From DAORIO01 sp964384645 (GTDB taxonomy: Bacteria; Patescibacteriota; Minisyncoccia; Phycocordibacterales; UBA9973): a stretch of 64,000 nucleotides of DNA. The position numbers and the translations under genes are program-made. The stretch spans positions 53,657 through 117,656 of the forward strand of contig CAYLKL010000002.1 of the NCBI GenBank assembly GCA_964384645.1, read 5' to 3'. The notes under the pieces are model-generated. The model did no database searches. It was not told where the DNA came from and was given only the letters and a program-made list of their open reading frames with translations. Of the stretch, positions 57,232 through 64,000 are shown piece by piece; within the stretch, counting starts at the first letter, position 1; each line of letters begins with the position of its first letter.

Positions 57232-57783
57232 ACCCAAAAACCTTAACCCTAGCAGGTCTTAGAACTCTGTCGCCAAACATATACCCAGACTGTACAACAA
57301 AAGCGATAGTGTCTTCAGTGCCGTCTCCCCCTACTGTTTCAATAGACTCATGNNNNNNNNNNTGTGGTCGAACTTGTCACCGATAGAAATTTTCATTGGT
57401 GTTACGTTGTAGTTTTCCAAGACTTTCAAAAACTGTTGATGAATGTACTCAACTCCAATTCTCCAGTTTTGTTCAACTTTTTCCCATGCTTCACGATTTG
57501 AAAAAGCCATATCATACGCATCGAGTACTGGAAGCAAATCTTCAATAAATCTTTCTCTGACAATTTCTGCGTTTCGAGTAAGTCTTGCAGATTCATCTTT
57601 TTTAAAATTTTGAAAATCCGCTCGCTCTCTTTGCCAGTTATTTAAATATTCTTGTTTTTCAGACACGGCTTTTGCTAGTCTTTCGCGCAGAGATTTTATA
57701 GGGTCCTTTGTATTTCCTTCACCGTCTTCTTCTACAAATTCCACATCTTCTATTTCTTCATTTTTGTTATTTTCTTCAGTCAT
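57230..57783 (-). CDS. grpE: Nucleotide exchange factor GrpE (interrupted by an N-gap)
   Basis: The DnaK nucleotide exchange factor. The N-terminal acidic part (NNKNEEIEDVEFVEED) and coiled coil with REREDF-like YLNNWQRERADFQNFKKDE, LLPVLDAYDMAF and GVEYIHQQFLKVLENYNV, then M-K-I-S-I-G-D-K-F-D-H, lie right of the gap. Left of it, in another frame, the expected C-terminus continues: HESIETVGGDGTEDTIAFVV then QSGYMFGDRVLRPARVKVFG and stop at 57230. The ten Ns are a placeholder, so the gene is probably intact in the organism. A frame-based end at 57331 is artificial. Confidence 0.9.
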
Positions 57784-57827
57784 TTATGTTCGTATTATAC
57801 TCACACGCGCTCATTTTTCAAGAAAAA

Positions 57828-57857
57828 TAAAAACCCCGAAAAATTTCGAGGTTTCTC
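57828..57857 (-). terminator. Terminator of the gmk-like gene
   Basis: AACC-CCGAAA/TTTCG-AGGTT stem preceded by an A-run, i.e. a T-run on the minus strand, between the gmk-like gene and grpE. Confidence 0.55.
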
Positions 57858-57878
57858 ATAAGATTAAGATTAATAAGT

Positions 57879-58529
57879 TTATATTCTTGCAGACTCTGAA
57901 ATACCAAGGAATTTTAATACATTATTTTTTATTTCCTCAAATACTTCTTCTTGTTTTCCATTAGGATTTTCAATCCGATAATCGATAGAGGACCCGTAAG
58001 TTCCATTTTTAGCTAATTCTTGCTCTACAGTACCGAACTTAACTCTTCTTACAATATCCTCTTCACTATCTCTACCTCTTGCCCTTATCCTTTTTTCTCT
58101 TTCTTCTTCAGAAGCACAGAGGAAAATTGACAGACAATTTTTGCCAAAAAGTTTTTTTACACTCAACATGCCATTAATTTCAGTATCAAGAACAGCGATT
58201 TTGCCCTCCTTATGAATTCTGATAATTTCTGACAACAATGTACCGTAAAATACACCCGTTGCTACTTTATTAGAAGATCTGTATTCATTGTATTCAACAA
58301 ATTCCTCTCTTTTAATCATTCTTTTAAATTCTTCAACTTCCTTAAAATAATAATTAAATCCTTCAATTTCCTTTTTTCCTTTCGGTCTTGTTGTCGCGGA
58401 AACTGAAAAAGAAAATTTATCTGGCATAAAATCGATTAACATACCGGAATAAGTTCCTTTTCCTGTACCAGAGGCCCCGGAAAAATCTATAACTTTTAAG
58501 TCTTTTGGTATTTGCGAATATACATCCAT
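57879..58529 (-). CDS. Guanylate kinase-like protein
   Basis: A 216-residue P-loop kinase of the guanylate kinase family, which phosphorylates GMP. P-loop GASGTGKGT (usually GPSGVGKST), GMP-binding FSVSATTRPKGKKEIEGFNY and YFKEVEEF, then EFVEYNEYRSSNKVATGVFYG and LDTEINGMLSVKK. The lid region IRARGRDSEEDIVRRV is typical in position. Compared with the family, the P-loop has Gly-Thr in place of Ser-Thr, as in adenylate kinases. It is monocistronic with its own terminator. Confidence 0.82.
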   Translation of the reverse strand: MDVYSQIPKDLKVIDFSGASGTGKGTYSGMLIDFMPDKFSFSVSATTRPKGKKEIEGFNYYFKEVEEFKRMIKREEFVEYNEYRSSNKVATGVFYGTLLSEIIRIHKEGKIAVLDTEINGMLSVKKLFGKNCLSIFLCASEEEREKRIRARGRDSEEDIVRRVKFGTVEQELAKNGTYGSSIDYRIENPNGKQEEVFEEIKNNVLKFLGISESARI

Positions 58530-58576
58530 GGTTATTTAGTTTTTAGGTTTAACTCAGAATATCACGCAAATACAGA

Positions 58577-58604
58577 TTGTCAAAGTCTTATTTCCTGATA
58601 GAAT
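58577..58604 (+). promoter_or_regulatory. Promoter of tsaD, leaderless GTG
   Basis: TTGTCA-N16-TAGAAT ending 6 nt before the GTG. The start context AGAATCCAAAGGTG nearly repeats that of the CorA gene (ATAATCCAAGGGTG). Confidence 0.6.
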
Positions 58605-58610
58605 CCAAAG

Positions 58611-59786
58611 GTGAAAATACTAGCAATAGAGACATCTTGTGACGAAACGTCACTTTCAATAATAGAAGCAAAAGGAGGGCTGAAAAACCCTTCTTTTAAA
58701 GTACTCTCTCATGCCCTATCGAGCCAAGCAGATCTTCACGCAAAGTACGGAGGAGTTTATCCAAACATGGCAAAACGTGAACACAGTAAAAACATTTGGC
58801 CTTTATTTGAAGAAGTATTAAAAGAAGCGAAAATTTTTAATTTAGAAAAAAAGTCAGTTGAAATAAAACCAAAAGATGAAAAATATTTAAAGGAATTTCT
58901 AACCAGAGAGCATGAAATCTTAGAATATATACTTGAGAGATTTTCAAAAATAAAAAAACCAAAAATTGATTTGGTTGTAGTTACAAAAGGGCCTGGGCTT
59001 GAGCCGGCACTTTGGGTTGGAATAAATTTTGCAAAAGTAATTTCAAAACTATGGAATATTCCAATAGTTGGAGCTGACCACATGCGAGGACATGCTGTTT
59101 CAGTCTTACTTCAAGAAAAGAAAATAAAAATAAATTTTCCAAGCATGGCACTTTTAGTTTCCGGAGGTCACACAGAAATCGTTCTAGTCAAAGATTTTAA
59201 TACTTATAAAAAAGTAGGTACAACTAGGGACGATGCTGCCGGAGAGGCTTTTGATAAGGTTGCCAGAATGCTTTCTCTTCCCTATCCGGGAGGACCACAA
59301 ATTTCTCTGTTAGCAGAAAAATTTGCAAGTCAAAAGTTAAAAGTTAAAAGTATAAAGTTGCCGAGACCAATGATGCATACAAATGATTTTGATTTTTCTT
59401 TTTCAGGCCTCAAGACTGCGGTTTTGTATACGATACGAGATTTGGAAAAAGTTGCTCAAATAACAGACTCTACAAAAGCAGAAATAGCTCATGAATTTGA
59501 AGAGGCCGTTGTTGAAGTGCTTGATAAAAAATTATTTAAAGCAATCGCTAAATATAAAGCTAAAAGTATTATTGTAGGTGGTGGAGTTTCAGCAAACAAA
59601 GCTCTAAAAGAAAAACTGACCGAAAGTGCAAAAAAAATTAATCTCCCAATAATTTTTCCACAAAAAAATCTTTCAACAGACAATTCGATAATGATAGGAA
59701 TGACTGGCTATTTCAAATTTATGAAAAAAGGAAAAGCCGATAGCCCAAAAAGCATTATCGCTGACGGAGGACTTGAAATAAATTAA
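58611..59786 (+). CDS. tsaD: tRNA N6-threonylcarbamoyladenosine transferase TsaD
   Basis: A 391-residue ASKHA-fold enzyme that transfers the threonylcarbamoyl group to A37 of ANN-decoding tRNAs. ILAIETSCDETSLSI, KYGGVYPNMAKREHSKN (metal-binding H-x-x-x-H region altered to H-x-x-x-x-W), VTKGPGLEPALWVGINFAK, ADHMRGHAVSVLLQ (HxxxH), LLVSGGHTEIVLV, DDAAGEAFDKVARML and VVGGGVSANKALKE identify it. It carries an extra segment of about 45 residues (around 73-115), so it exceeds the usual 340. Start is GTG, 6 nt after TAGAAT (58599-58604), with TTGTCA 16 bp upstream of that; probably leaderless. Confidence 0.92.
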   Translation: MKILAIETSCDETSLSIIEAKGGLKNPSFKVLSHALSSQADLHAKYGGVYPNMAKREHSKNIWPLFEEVLKEAKIFNLEKKSVEIKPKDEKYLKEFLTREHEILEYILERFSKIKKPKIDLVVVTKGPGLEPALWVGINFAKVISKLWNIPIVGADHMRGHAVSVLLQEKKIKINFPSMALLVSGGHTEIVLVKDFNTYKKVGTTRDDAAGEAFDKVARMLSLPYPGGPQISLLAEKFASQKLKVKSIKLPRPMMHTNDFDFSFSGLKTAVLYTIRDLEKVAQITDSTKAEIAHEFEEAVVEVLDKKLFKAIAKYKAKSIIVGGGVSANKALKEKLTESAKKINLPIIFPQKNLSTDNSIMIGMTGYFKFMKKGKADSPKSIIADGGLEIN

Positions 59787-59816
59787 AAAAAGCGAGAAAT
59801 TAATTCCTCGCTTTTT
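59787..59816. terminator. Bidirectional terminator (tsaD/adk-like)
   Basis: AAAAAGCGAG/CTCGCTTTTT stem with a 10-nt loop between converging genes. Confidence 0.8.
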
Positions 59817-59818
59817 GT

Positions 59819-60517
59819 TTACCTCAGTTTGTAAGTAGCAAATTTTAATTTCCATGAATTTTTTTTAAAAACTTCATCAATATTACCTTCTGCATTTACC
59901 TCGACAACGGGGATCTTTTTACACTCAAAGAATTTTAGAAGATTTGGTAACTTAGAATTATATTCTACGATTCTTCTTAAAGGTACGTCTCCCTTATCGT
60001 CATCCCTGCCTCTGTCTTTTGCTCTAATACGACGAATTAACTCATCGTCAGAAACATTAAATTTAACAACAATACATTTTCGACCCCAAAAGCTAAGAGC
60101 TCTTACAAGCTCTTCGGCTTCTTCTAAATCTCTTGGAGATCCGTCAAAGATAATATTATCTTTATCTGGATCTTCCATTTCAGTGAATAGTTCATTCACC
60201 CAAAGATGTACTTTTACATGATTTGGGAAAAGTTTTCCCTCATCATTCATCCGCTGCCTCAATACATCTATTACTTTTTGAGGGATGGTTTCTGATTTGA
60301 GAAATTCTTTACACAAATCTCCTGTAGTAATCATTACTGTATTATTGTCAGATTTTTTCTCAACAATTTTTTTAATTTTTTCTGCCTGTGTCCCTTTTCC
60401 AGATGCTGGCGGCCCTAAAAAGACTAGAACAATTGACTTATCGAATACTGACATTAAGTTTTCGATTATCTTCTGGTCAATTTCTTGATCGATCTCTGAC
60501 TTAATATCTTTTTTCAT
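59819..60517 (-). CDS. Adenylate kinase-family nucleoside monophosphate kinase
   Basis: A 232-residue P-loop kinase of the adenylate kinase type, which balances AMP, ADP and ATP. P-loop VFLGPPASGKGTQAEKI, NMP-binding MITTGDLCKEFL and NIIFDGSPRDLEEAEEL (family: D-G-F-P-R), and lid region RRIRAKDRGRDDDKGDVPLR. An N-terminal helix of about 30 residues (IKSEIDQEIDQKIIENLM) precedes the P-loop. The Phe of the DGFPR motif is Ser here and the lid carries several Asp/Arg. Another nucleotide may be the substrate. Confidence 0.82.
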   Translation of the reverse strand: MKKDIKSEIDQEIDQKIIENLMSVFDKSIVLVFLGPPASGKGTQAEKIKKIVEKKSDNNTVMITTGDLCKEFLKSETIPQKVIDVLRQRMNDEGKLFPNHVKVHLWVNELFTEMEDPDKDNIIFDGSPRDLEEAEELVRALSFWGRKCIVVKFNVSDDELIRRIRAKDRGRDDDKGDVPLRRIVEYNSKLPNLLKFFECKKIPVVEVNAEGNIDEVFKKNSWKLKFATYKLR

Positions 60518-60617
60518 ATCTATTTAGTTTTTTAAGTTTTGCCATAAGTCTATATAAATGAGACTTTTTGGTCAATGGCAAAAAAATCGAAATATTGCTA
60601 TATTAATAATACAAAAA

Positions 60618-62714
60618 ATGAAACAAATTCCAGAAAAACTTAACAAACCTTACGACCCCAACGAAGCCGAACCTCGAATATATGAGGCGTGGGAAAAAAG
60701 CGGTTTCTTTAACCCAGAATACTCTATCGAGGCAGGTTTTACGGCTAAAGACGCAAAAAGCTTCACTATTATGATGCCGCCACCAAATGTGACAGGAGTT
60801 CTTCATATGGGCCACGGTCTAGCGACAACACTTCAAGACATAATGATTAGATATAAAAGAATGAGAGGATTTCGAACTCTTTGGCTTCCTGGAACCGACC
60901 ATGCAGCTATTGCCACTCAGTCAAAAGTTGAGAAAGAAATTTTAAAGAAAGAAGGTTTGTCTCGACACGATTTAGGACGAGAAGAAATGTTAAAAAGAGT
61001 AAATGCATTTGCACAAGAATCTCACGACACAATTGTTAGCCAAATAAAAAGACTTGGTGCATCTTGCGATTGGACCCGAGAAGCTTTTACATTGGACGCT
61101 ACAAGAAATTTAGCGGTAAATACAATGTTCAAGAAAATGTATGACGATGGACTTATTTATCGCGGTAACCGTGTCATAAACTGGGATCCGAAAGGACAAA
61201 CAACTATTTCAGATGACGAAATAGTTTACGAAGAGCGGAGTGCTATGCTTTATACTTTTAAATATAGTACTGACTTCCCTATTTCTATTTCAACCACACG
61301 ACCAGAAACAAAAGTTGGAGATACCGCTGTGGCTGTTCACCCAGATGATGCTCGATACAAAGAATTTGTAGGTAAAGAGTACGACTTAGAATTTTGCGGT
61401 GTCCCTATTCATATAAAAATTATTGCTGACATTAGTGTTGAGAAAGATTTTGGAACTGGAGCCTTAGGTGTTACACCAGCTCATTCTCAAATCGATGCTG
61501 AAATTGCTGAGCGTCACAATCTGCCGATGATCCAAGTAATAAATGAATACGCAAAAATGATGGTAGGTGATGAAAATTTGCTTGGGAAAAAAACAACCGA
61601 AGCTCGCGAAATTGTTGTGGCGTGGCTAAAAGAAAACAATCTTCTAGAAAAAGAAGAATCTATAAAACAAAGAGTTTCTACAGCAGAGAGAACAGGTGGA
61701 ATTGTTGAACCACTTCCAAAACTACAATGGTTTGTTGATGTAAATAAAATTATTCCTGGACGTGGAAAAAGTTTGAAACAACTCACAAAAGAACCGATTG
61801 AAAACGGAAACATAAAAATAACTCCACAATATTTTGATAAAACTTATTTTCATTGGATTGATAATCTAAAAGATTGGTGTATATCAAGACAAATATGGTA
61901 CGGGCACAGAATACCTGTTTGGTATCGAAACNNNNNNNNNNGGTTTTCTTCTGGTATGTGGACGTTCTCAACTCTTGGTTGGCCAGGAAACACAGAAGAC
62001 ATGAAAATATATCATCCGACTGATGTACTTGAAACTGGTTATGAGATTCTTTTCTTTTGGGTAGCTCGAATGATTATGATGAGTGGTTACGCACTTGGCG
62101 ATATTCCTTTTAAAAATGTTTACCTTCATGGAACTGTCAGGGACGGAAAAGGTAGAAAAATGTCCAAATCTCTAGGAAATGGAATTGACCCAATAGAAGT
62201 TGCTGAAAAATATGGAGCAGACGCTGGGCGTATGGCTTTAATTGTTGGATCTGCCCCAGGTATAGACATGCGAGTTGATGACAACAAAATAAAAGGCTAC
62301 AAACACTTCGCAAATAAACTATGGAATATTGCGCGGTTTATTGAAATGTATAGTAGTGATGAGATCAGCGAAACAACAGAAACAGAAGACAAAAAACTAA
62401 TTGAAGAATTTAACACTTTCGCAAAAGATATAACGTCTGACATGGAAAACATGAGCTTCCACACTGCGAGTGAAAAAATTTATGGCTTTGCTTGGAGACG
62501 CTTTGCTGATGTAATACTTGAAGAATCAAAAACAAAACTTACAAGCGAGAACAAAGCAGAAAAATTATCTCGAGAAAAAACTTTAAGAGAAATATTTAAA
62601 GGAATTTTAATACTTTTACACCCATTTATGCCTTTCGTAACTGAGGAATTATGGGGTACAATGAAGTTATCTAATCGGTCTTTAATGACTGAGAATTGGG
62701 TAACTTATGAATAA
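60618..62714 (+). CDS. valS: Valyl-tRNA synthetase (interrupted by an N-gap)
   Basis: A class I aminoacyl-tRNA synthetase. HIGH motif in PPPNVTGVLHMGHGLAT, editing domain around ISTTRPETKVGDTAVAVHPD, DWCISRQ-type CISRQIWYGHRIPVWY before the gap, then FSSGMWTFSTLGWPG, KMSKS in GRKMSKSLGNGIDP, and an anticodon-binding helical end. From family knowledge about 30-40 residues (the segment before DTWFSS) are missing in the ten Ns at 61932-61941. Start at 60618 (MKQIPEKLNKPYDP) is preferred over an in-frame ATG at 60558, as it begins just before the conserved region. The usual C-terminal coiled-coil arm is short or missing. Confidence 0.93.
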   Translation: MKQIPEKLNKPYDPNEAEPRIYEAWEKSGFFNPEYSIEAGFTAKDAKSFTIMMPPPNVTGVLHMGHGLATTLQDIMIRYKRMRGFRTLWLPGTDHAAIATQSKVEKEILKKEGLSRHDLGREEMLKRVNAFAQESHDTIVSQIKRLGASCDWTREAFTLDATRNLAVNTMFKKMYDDGLIYRGNRVINWDPKGQTTISDDEIVYEERSAMLYTFKYSTDFPISISTTRPETKVGDTAVAVHPDDARYKEFVGKEYDLEFCGVPIHIKIIADISVEKDFGTGALGVTPAHSQIDAEIAERHNLPMIQVINEYAKMMVGDENLLGKKTTEAREIVVAWLKENNLLEKEESIKQRVSTAERTGGIVEPLPKLQWFVDVNKIIPGRGKSLKQLTKEPIENGNIKITPQYFDKTYFHWIDNLKDWCISRQIWYGHRIPVWYRNXXXXFSSGMWTFSTLGWPGNTEDMKIYHPTDVLETGYEILFFWVARMIMMSGYALGDIPFKNVYLHGTVRDGKGRKMSKSLGNGIDPIEVAEKYGADAGRMALIVGSAPGIDMRVDDNKIKGYKHFANKLWNIARFIEMYSSDEISETTETEDKKLIEEFNTFAKDITSDMENMSFHTASEKIYGFAWRRFADVILEESKTKLTSENKAEKLSREKTLREIFKGILILLHPFMPFVTEELWGTMKLSNRSLMTENWVTYE

Positions 62715-63444
62715 CCATTTAGTTCTTTCATTACTCGCTGGAATTTTGCCAACTTTTATTTGGCTATTTTTTTGGCTACGAGAAGACAAAGAAAGACCTG
62801 AGCCAAGAGGACTCCTTCTTCTTACTTTTTTTGCAGGAATGCTTACGGTTATCTTCGTGCTTCCATTCGAAGAACTTGCTAGAACAAAAATAATTGATGA
62901 CCTTGCAAGAACTCTATCTTGGGCAACAGCAGAAGAACTAATCAAATACGCTGCTGTGGCGTTTATAGCCCTAAAATCAAGCCAAATAGACGAGCCTATA
63001 GACTTCCCTATTTATTTCATAACTGCAGCGTTGGGTTTTGCTGCACTTGAAAATACACTCTTCCTTTTAAAACCTTTTTCATTGAACGCAACAACAGAGG
63101 CACTACTAACTGGAAACCTTCGCTTCTTAGGCGCAACACTTTTACACGCAGTTTGTTCTGCCATGATCGGTATTGGAATGGGTCTGACATTTTATTCTTC
63201 TTGGGCAAAGAAAAAAATTGGATTATTTGTTGGGATATTCGCTTCAATTGTCTTGCATAGCTTGTTTAACTTTTTTATAATAAAGACAGGTGATAGCGGA
63301 AATTTTTTCGCTGTTTTCGGAGCTTTGTGGGTCGTTACAATTATTACTATGCTTCTATTCGAAAAATTGCGTCGTATGGGTGAAGAATATCGCTCTCTGC
63401 GCAAAGAAGAAGAAAATTTAAATTATGTGGGGCAACAACAATAA
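62707..63444 (+). CDS. PrsW-family intramembrane metalloprotease
   Basis: A 245-residue polytopic protease of the PrsW/CPBP-related type, which cleaves membrane-bound anti-sigma factors or similar substrates. The family motifs are in sequence: EELIKYAAVAF (E-E-x-x-K), FAALENTLFLL (E-N), LLHAVCSAMIGIGMG (H) and SIVLHSLFNFF (H-x-x-x-N), all within membrane helices. The first helix pair begins LSLLAGILPTFIWLFFWL. It overlaps valS by 8 bp and the Hsp20 gene by 20 bp, suggesting translational coupling and a stress-related link. No target anti-sigma factor is visible. Confidence 0.85.
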   Translation: MNNHLVLSLLAGILPTFIWLFFWLREDKERPEPRGLLLLTFFAGMLTVIFVLPFEELARTKIIDDLARTLSWATAEELIKYAAVAFIALKSSQIDEPIDFPIYFITAALGFAALENTLFLLKPFSLNATTEALLTGNLRFLGATLLHAVCSAMIGIGMGLTFYSSWAKKKIGLFVGIFASIVLHSLFNFFIIKTGDSGNFFAVFGALWVVTIITMLLFEKLRRMGEEYRSLRKEEENLNYVGQQQ

Positions 63445-63961
63445 AAAAAAGAAATCATTTTTTGAAAGAATAACGGGCAGTATCAGGATGAAAGAAAAGG
63501 ATGATGATTTCGAAGATGACGAAGACTTAGAAGACGAAGATGATTCGGATTCTTTTCCAATAAAAAGTAAAAAATTAAACGTTAAGGGTGAAATTGGAAA
63601 AGAAAGAAACTGGGAAGAAGACATAGAACAAGAAGGACAACTATCTGTTGATGTATATCAAACACCTTCTGAAATAATCGTAGTTTCAATGGTTGCCGGT
63701 GTGCGACCAGAGGACCTACAAATAAATATCTCTCGGGATATGATAGTGATTAGAGGAAAAAGAGAAGAAAACAGAACTATATCTGATGAAAACTTTTTCA
63801 CTCGAGAACTTTATTGGGGAACATTTTCAAGAACAATACTCCTCCCCCAAGAGGTTGAACCAGAAGAAGCTGATGCAACTGAAAAACACGGACTACTTGT
63901 CATCAGACTTCCGAAAATTGATAAGGGAAAAAAGTCGACACTGAGAGTTAAGTCGATATAA
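63425..63961 (+). CDS. Hsp20/alpha-crystallin small heat-shock protein
   Basis: A 178-residue small chaperone. An N-terminal basic segment and a long acidic stretch (DDFEDDEDLEDEDDSD) precede the alpha-crystallin domain (about residues 70-170): LSVDVYQTPSEIIVVSMVAG, PEDLQINISRDMIVIRGKRE, ELYWGTFSRTILLPQEVEPE and GLLVIRLPKIDKGKKS with the typical A-x-x-x-x-G-L-L-x-I/V motif. The acidic N-terminal region is unusual in length. It ends with a bidirectional-type terminator at the window edge. Confidence 0.88.
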   Translation: MWGNNNKKKKSFFERITGSIRMKEKDDDFEDDEDLEDEDDSDSFPIKSKKLNVKGEIGKERNWEEDIEQEGQLSVDVYQTPSEIIVVSMVAGVRPEDLQINISRDMIVIRGKREENRTISDENFFTRELYWGTFSRTILLPQEVEPEEADATEKHGLLVIRLPKIDKGKKSTLRVKSI

Positions 63962-63964
63962 AAC

Positions 63965-63993
63965 AAAAAAACACACATTTCTGTGTGTTTTTT
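63965..63993 (+). terminator. Intrinsic terminator after the Hsp20 gene
   Basis: AAAAAACACACA/TGTGTGTTTTTT with loop TTTC and T-run. Confidence 0.8.
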
Positions 63994-64000
63994 TGTTTTG

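Overview
The window is AT-rich, gene-dense and reads as a metagenome-assembled scaffold from a small-genome bacterium of the Patescibacteria/Candidate Phyla Radiation, most likely a parcubacterium. Three 10-N gaps (19897-19906, 57353-57362, 61932-61941) interrupt conserved genes. The affiliation is an inference from the gene set: short ribosomal proteins, an archaeal-type AspRS, a divergent ClpP, a TMEM175-like channel, a solitary SpeD, many unnamed membrane-anchored proteins, and a complete peptidoglycan lipid-II/division block without nearby amino-acid or cofactor biosynthesis. UAA, UAG and UGA all serve as stops. Shine-Dalgarno sequences are almost absent.

Layout. 0-7.3 kb: sugar-phosphate metabolism (transketolase end, PfkB kinase, class I aldolase) with three small MENF-starting coiled-coil proteins, a TMEM175-like channel, a protein with remote resemblance to cyclodipeptide synthases and an FAD-linked oxidase. 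7.35-8.34 kb: gene-poor, with stacked hairpins. 8.4-16.4 kb: translation genes (L25, L31, RF1, tRNA-Ile, RsmI, L9, L27) mixed with cell-envelope enzymes (lytic transglycosylase, glycoside-hydrolase-like protein, S41 protease). 16.4-19 kb: membrane-anchored and exported proteins. 19-29.7 kb: minus-strand M23 peptidase (damaged by misassembly), GltX, MurG, FtsW, MraY, D-Ala-D-Ala carboxypeptidase, ScpB, ScpA and AspS. 29.7-31.1 kb: a ClpP-like gene flanked by apparent small-RNA transcription units. 31-38 kb: hypothetical proteins, two ABC exporters, TrpS, Prs. 38-45 kb: DnaB, RecR, L21, CorA, CysS, histidine kinase. 45-54 kb: ATP-grasp protein, transporter, SpeD, Nudix, DnaJ, MBL hydrolase, a regulator with sigma-4-like and alpha-CTD-like parts, DnaK, and a PaaX/Cas2-like protein with the remains of a relative behind it. 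54-64 kb: large membrane proteins, a leader-ORF/attenuator-like element, GrpE, Gmk, TsaD, Adk, ValS, PrsW and Hsp20.

How it works together. The 19-29 kb block couples chromosome segregation (ScpAB), lipid-II synthesis (MraY, MurG), septal polymerisation (FtsW) and wall trimming (D-Ala-D-Ala carboxypeptidase, M23). DnaK, DnaJ, GrpE and Hsp20 form a protein-folding set scattered over 15 kb. The clearest genome-wide signal is promoter architecture: many lead genes carry a TATAAT-like -10 box exactly 6 or 8 nt before the ATG or GTG, which implies leaderless mRNAs. The most novel candidates are the cyclodipeptide-synthase-like protein at 4.3 kb, the small-RNA island around the ClpP-like gene, the leader-peptide/hairpin unit at 56.5 kb and the sigma-4/alpha-CTD-like regulator at 50.2 kb.
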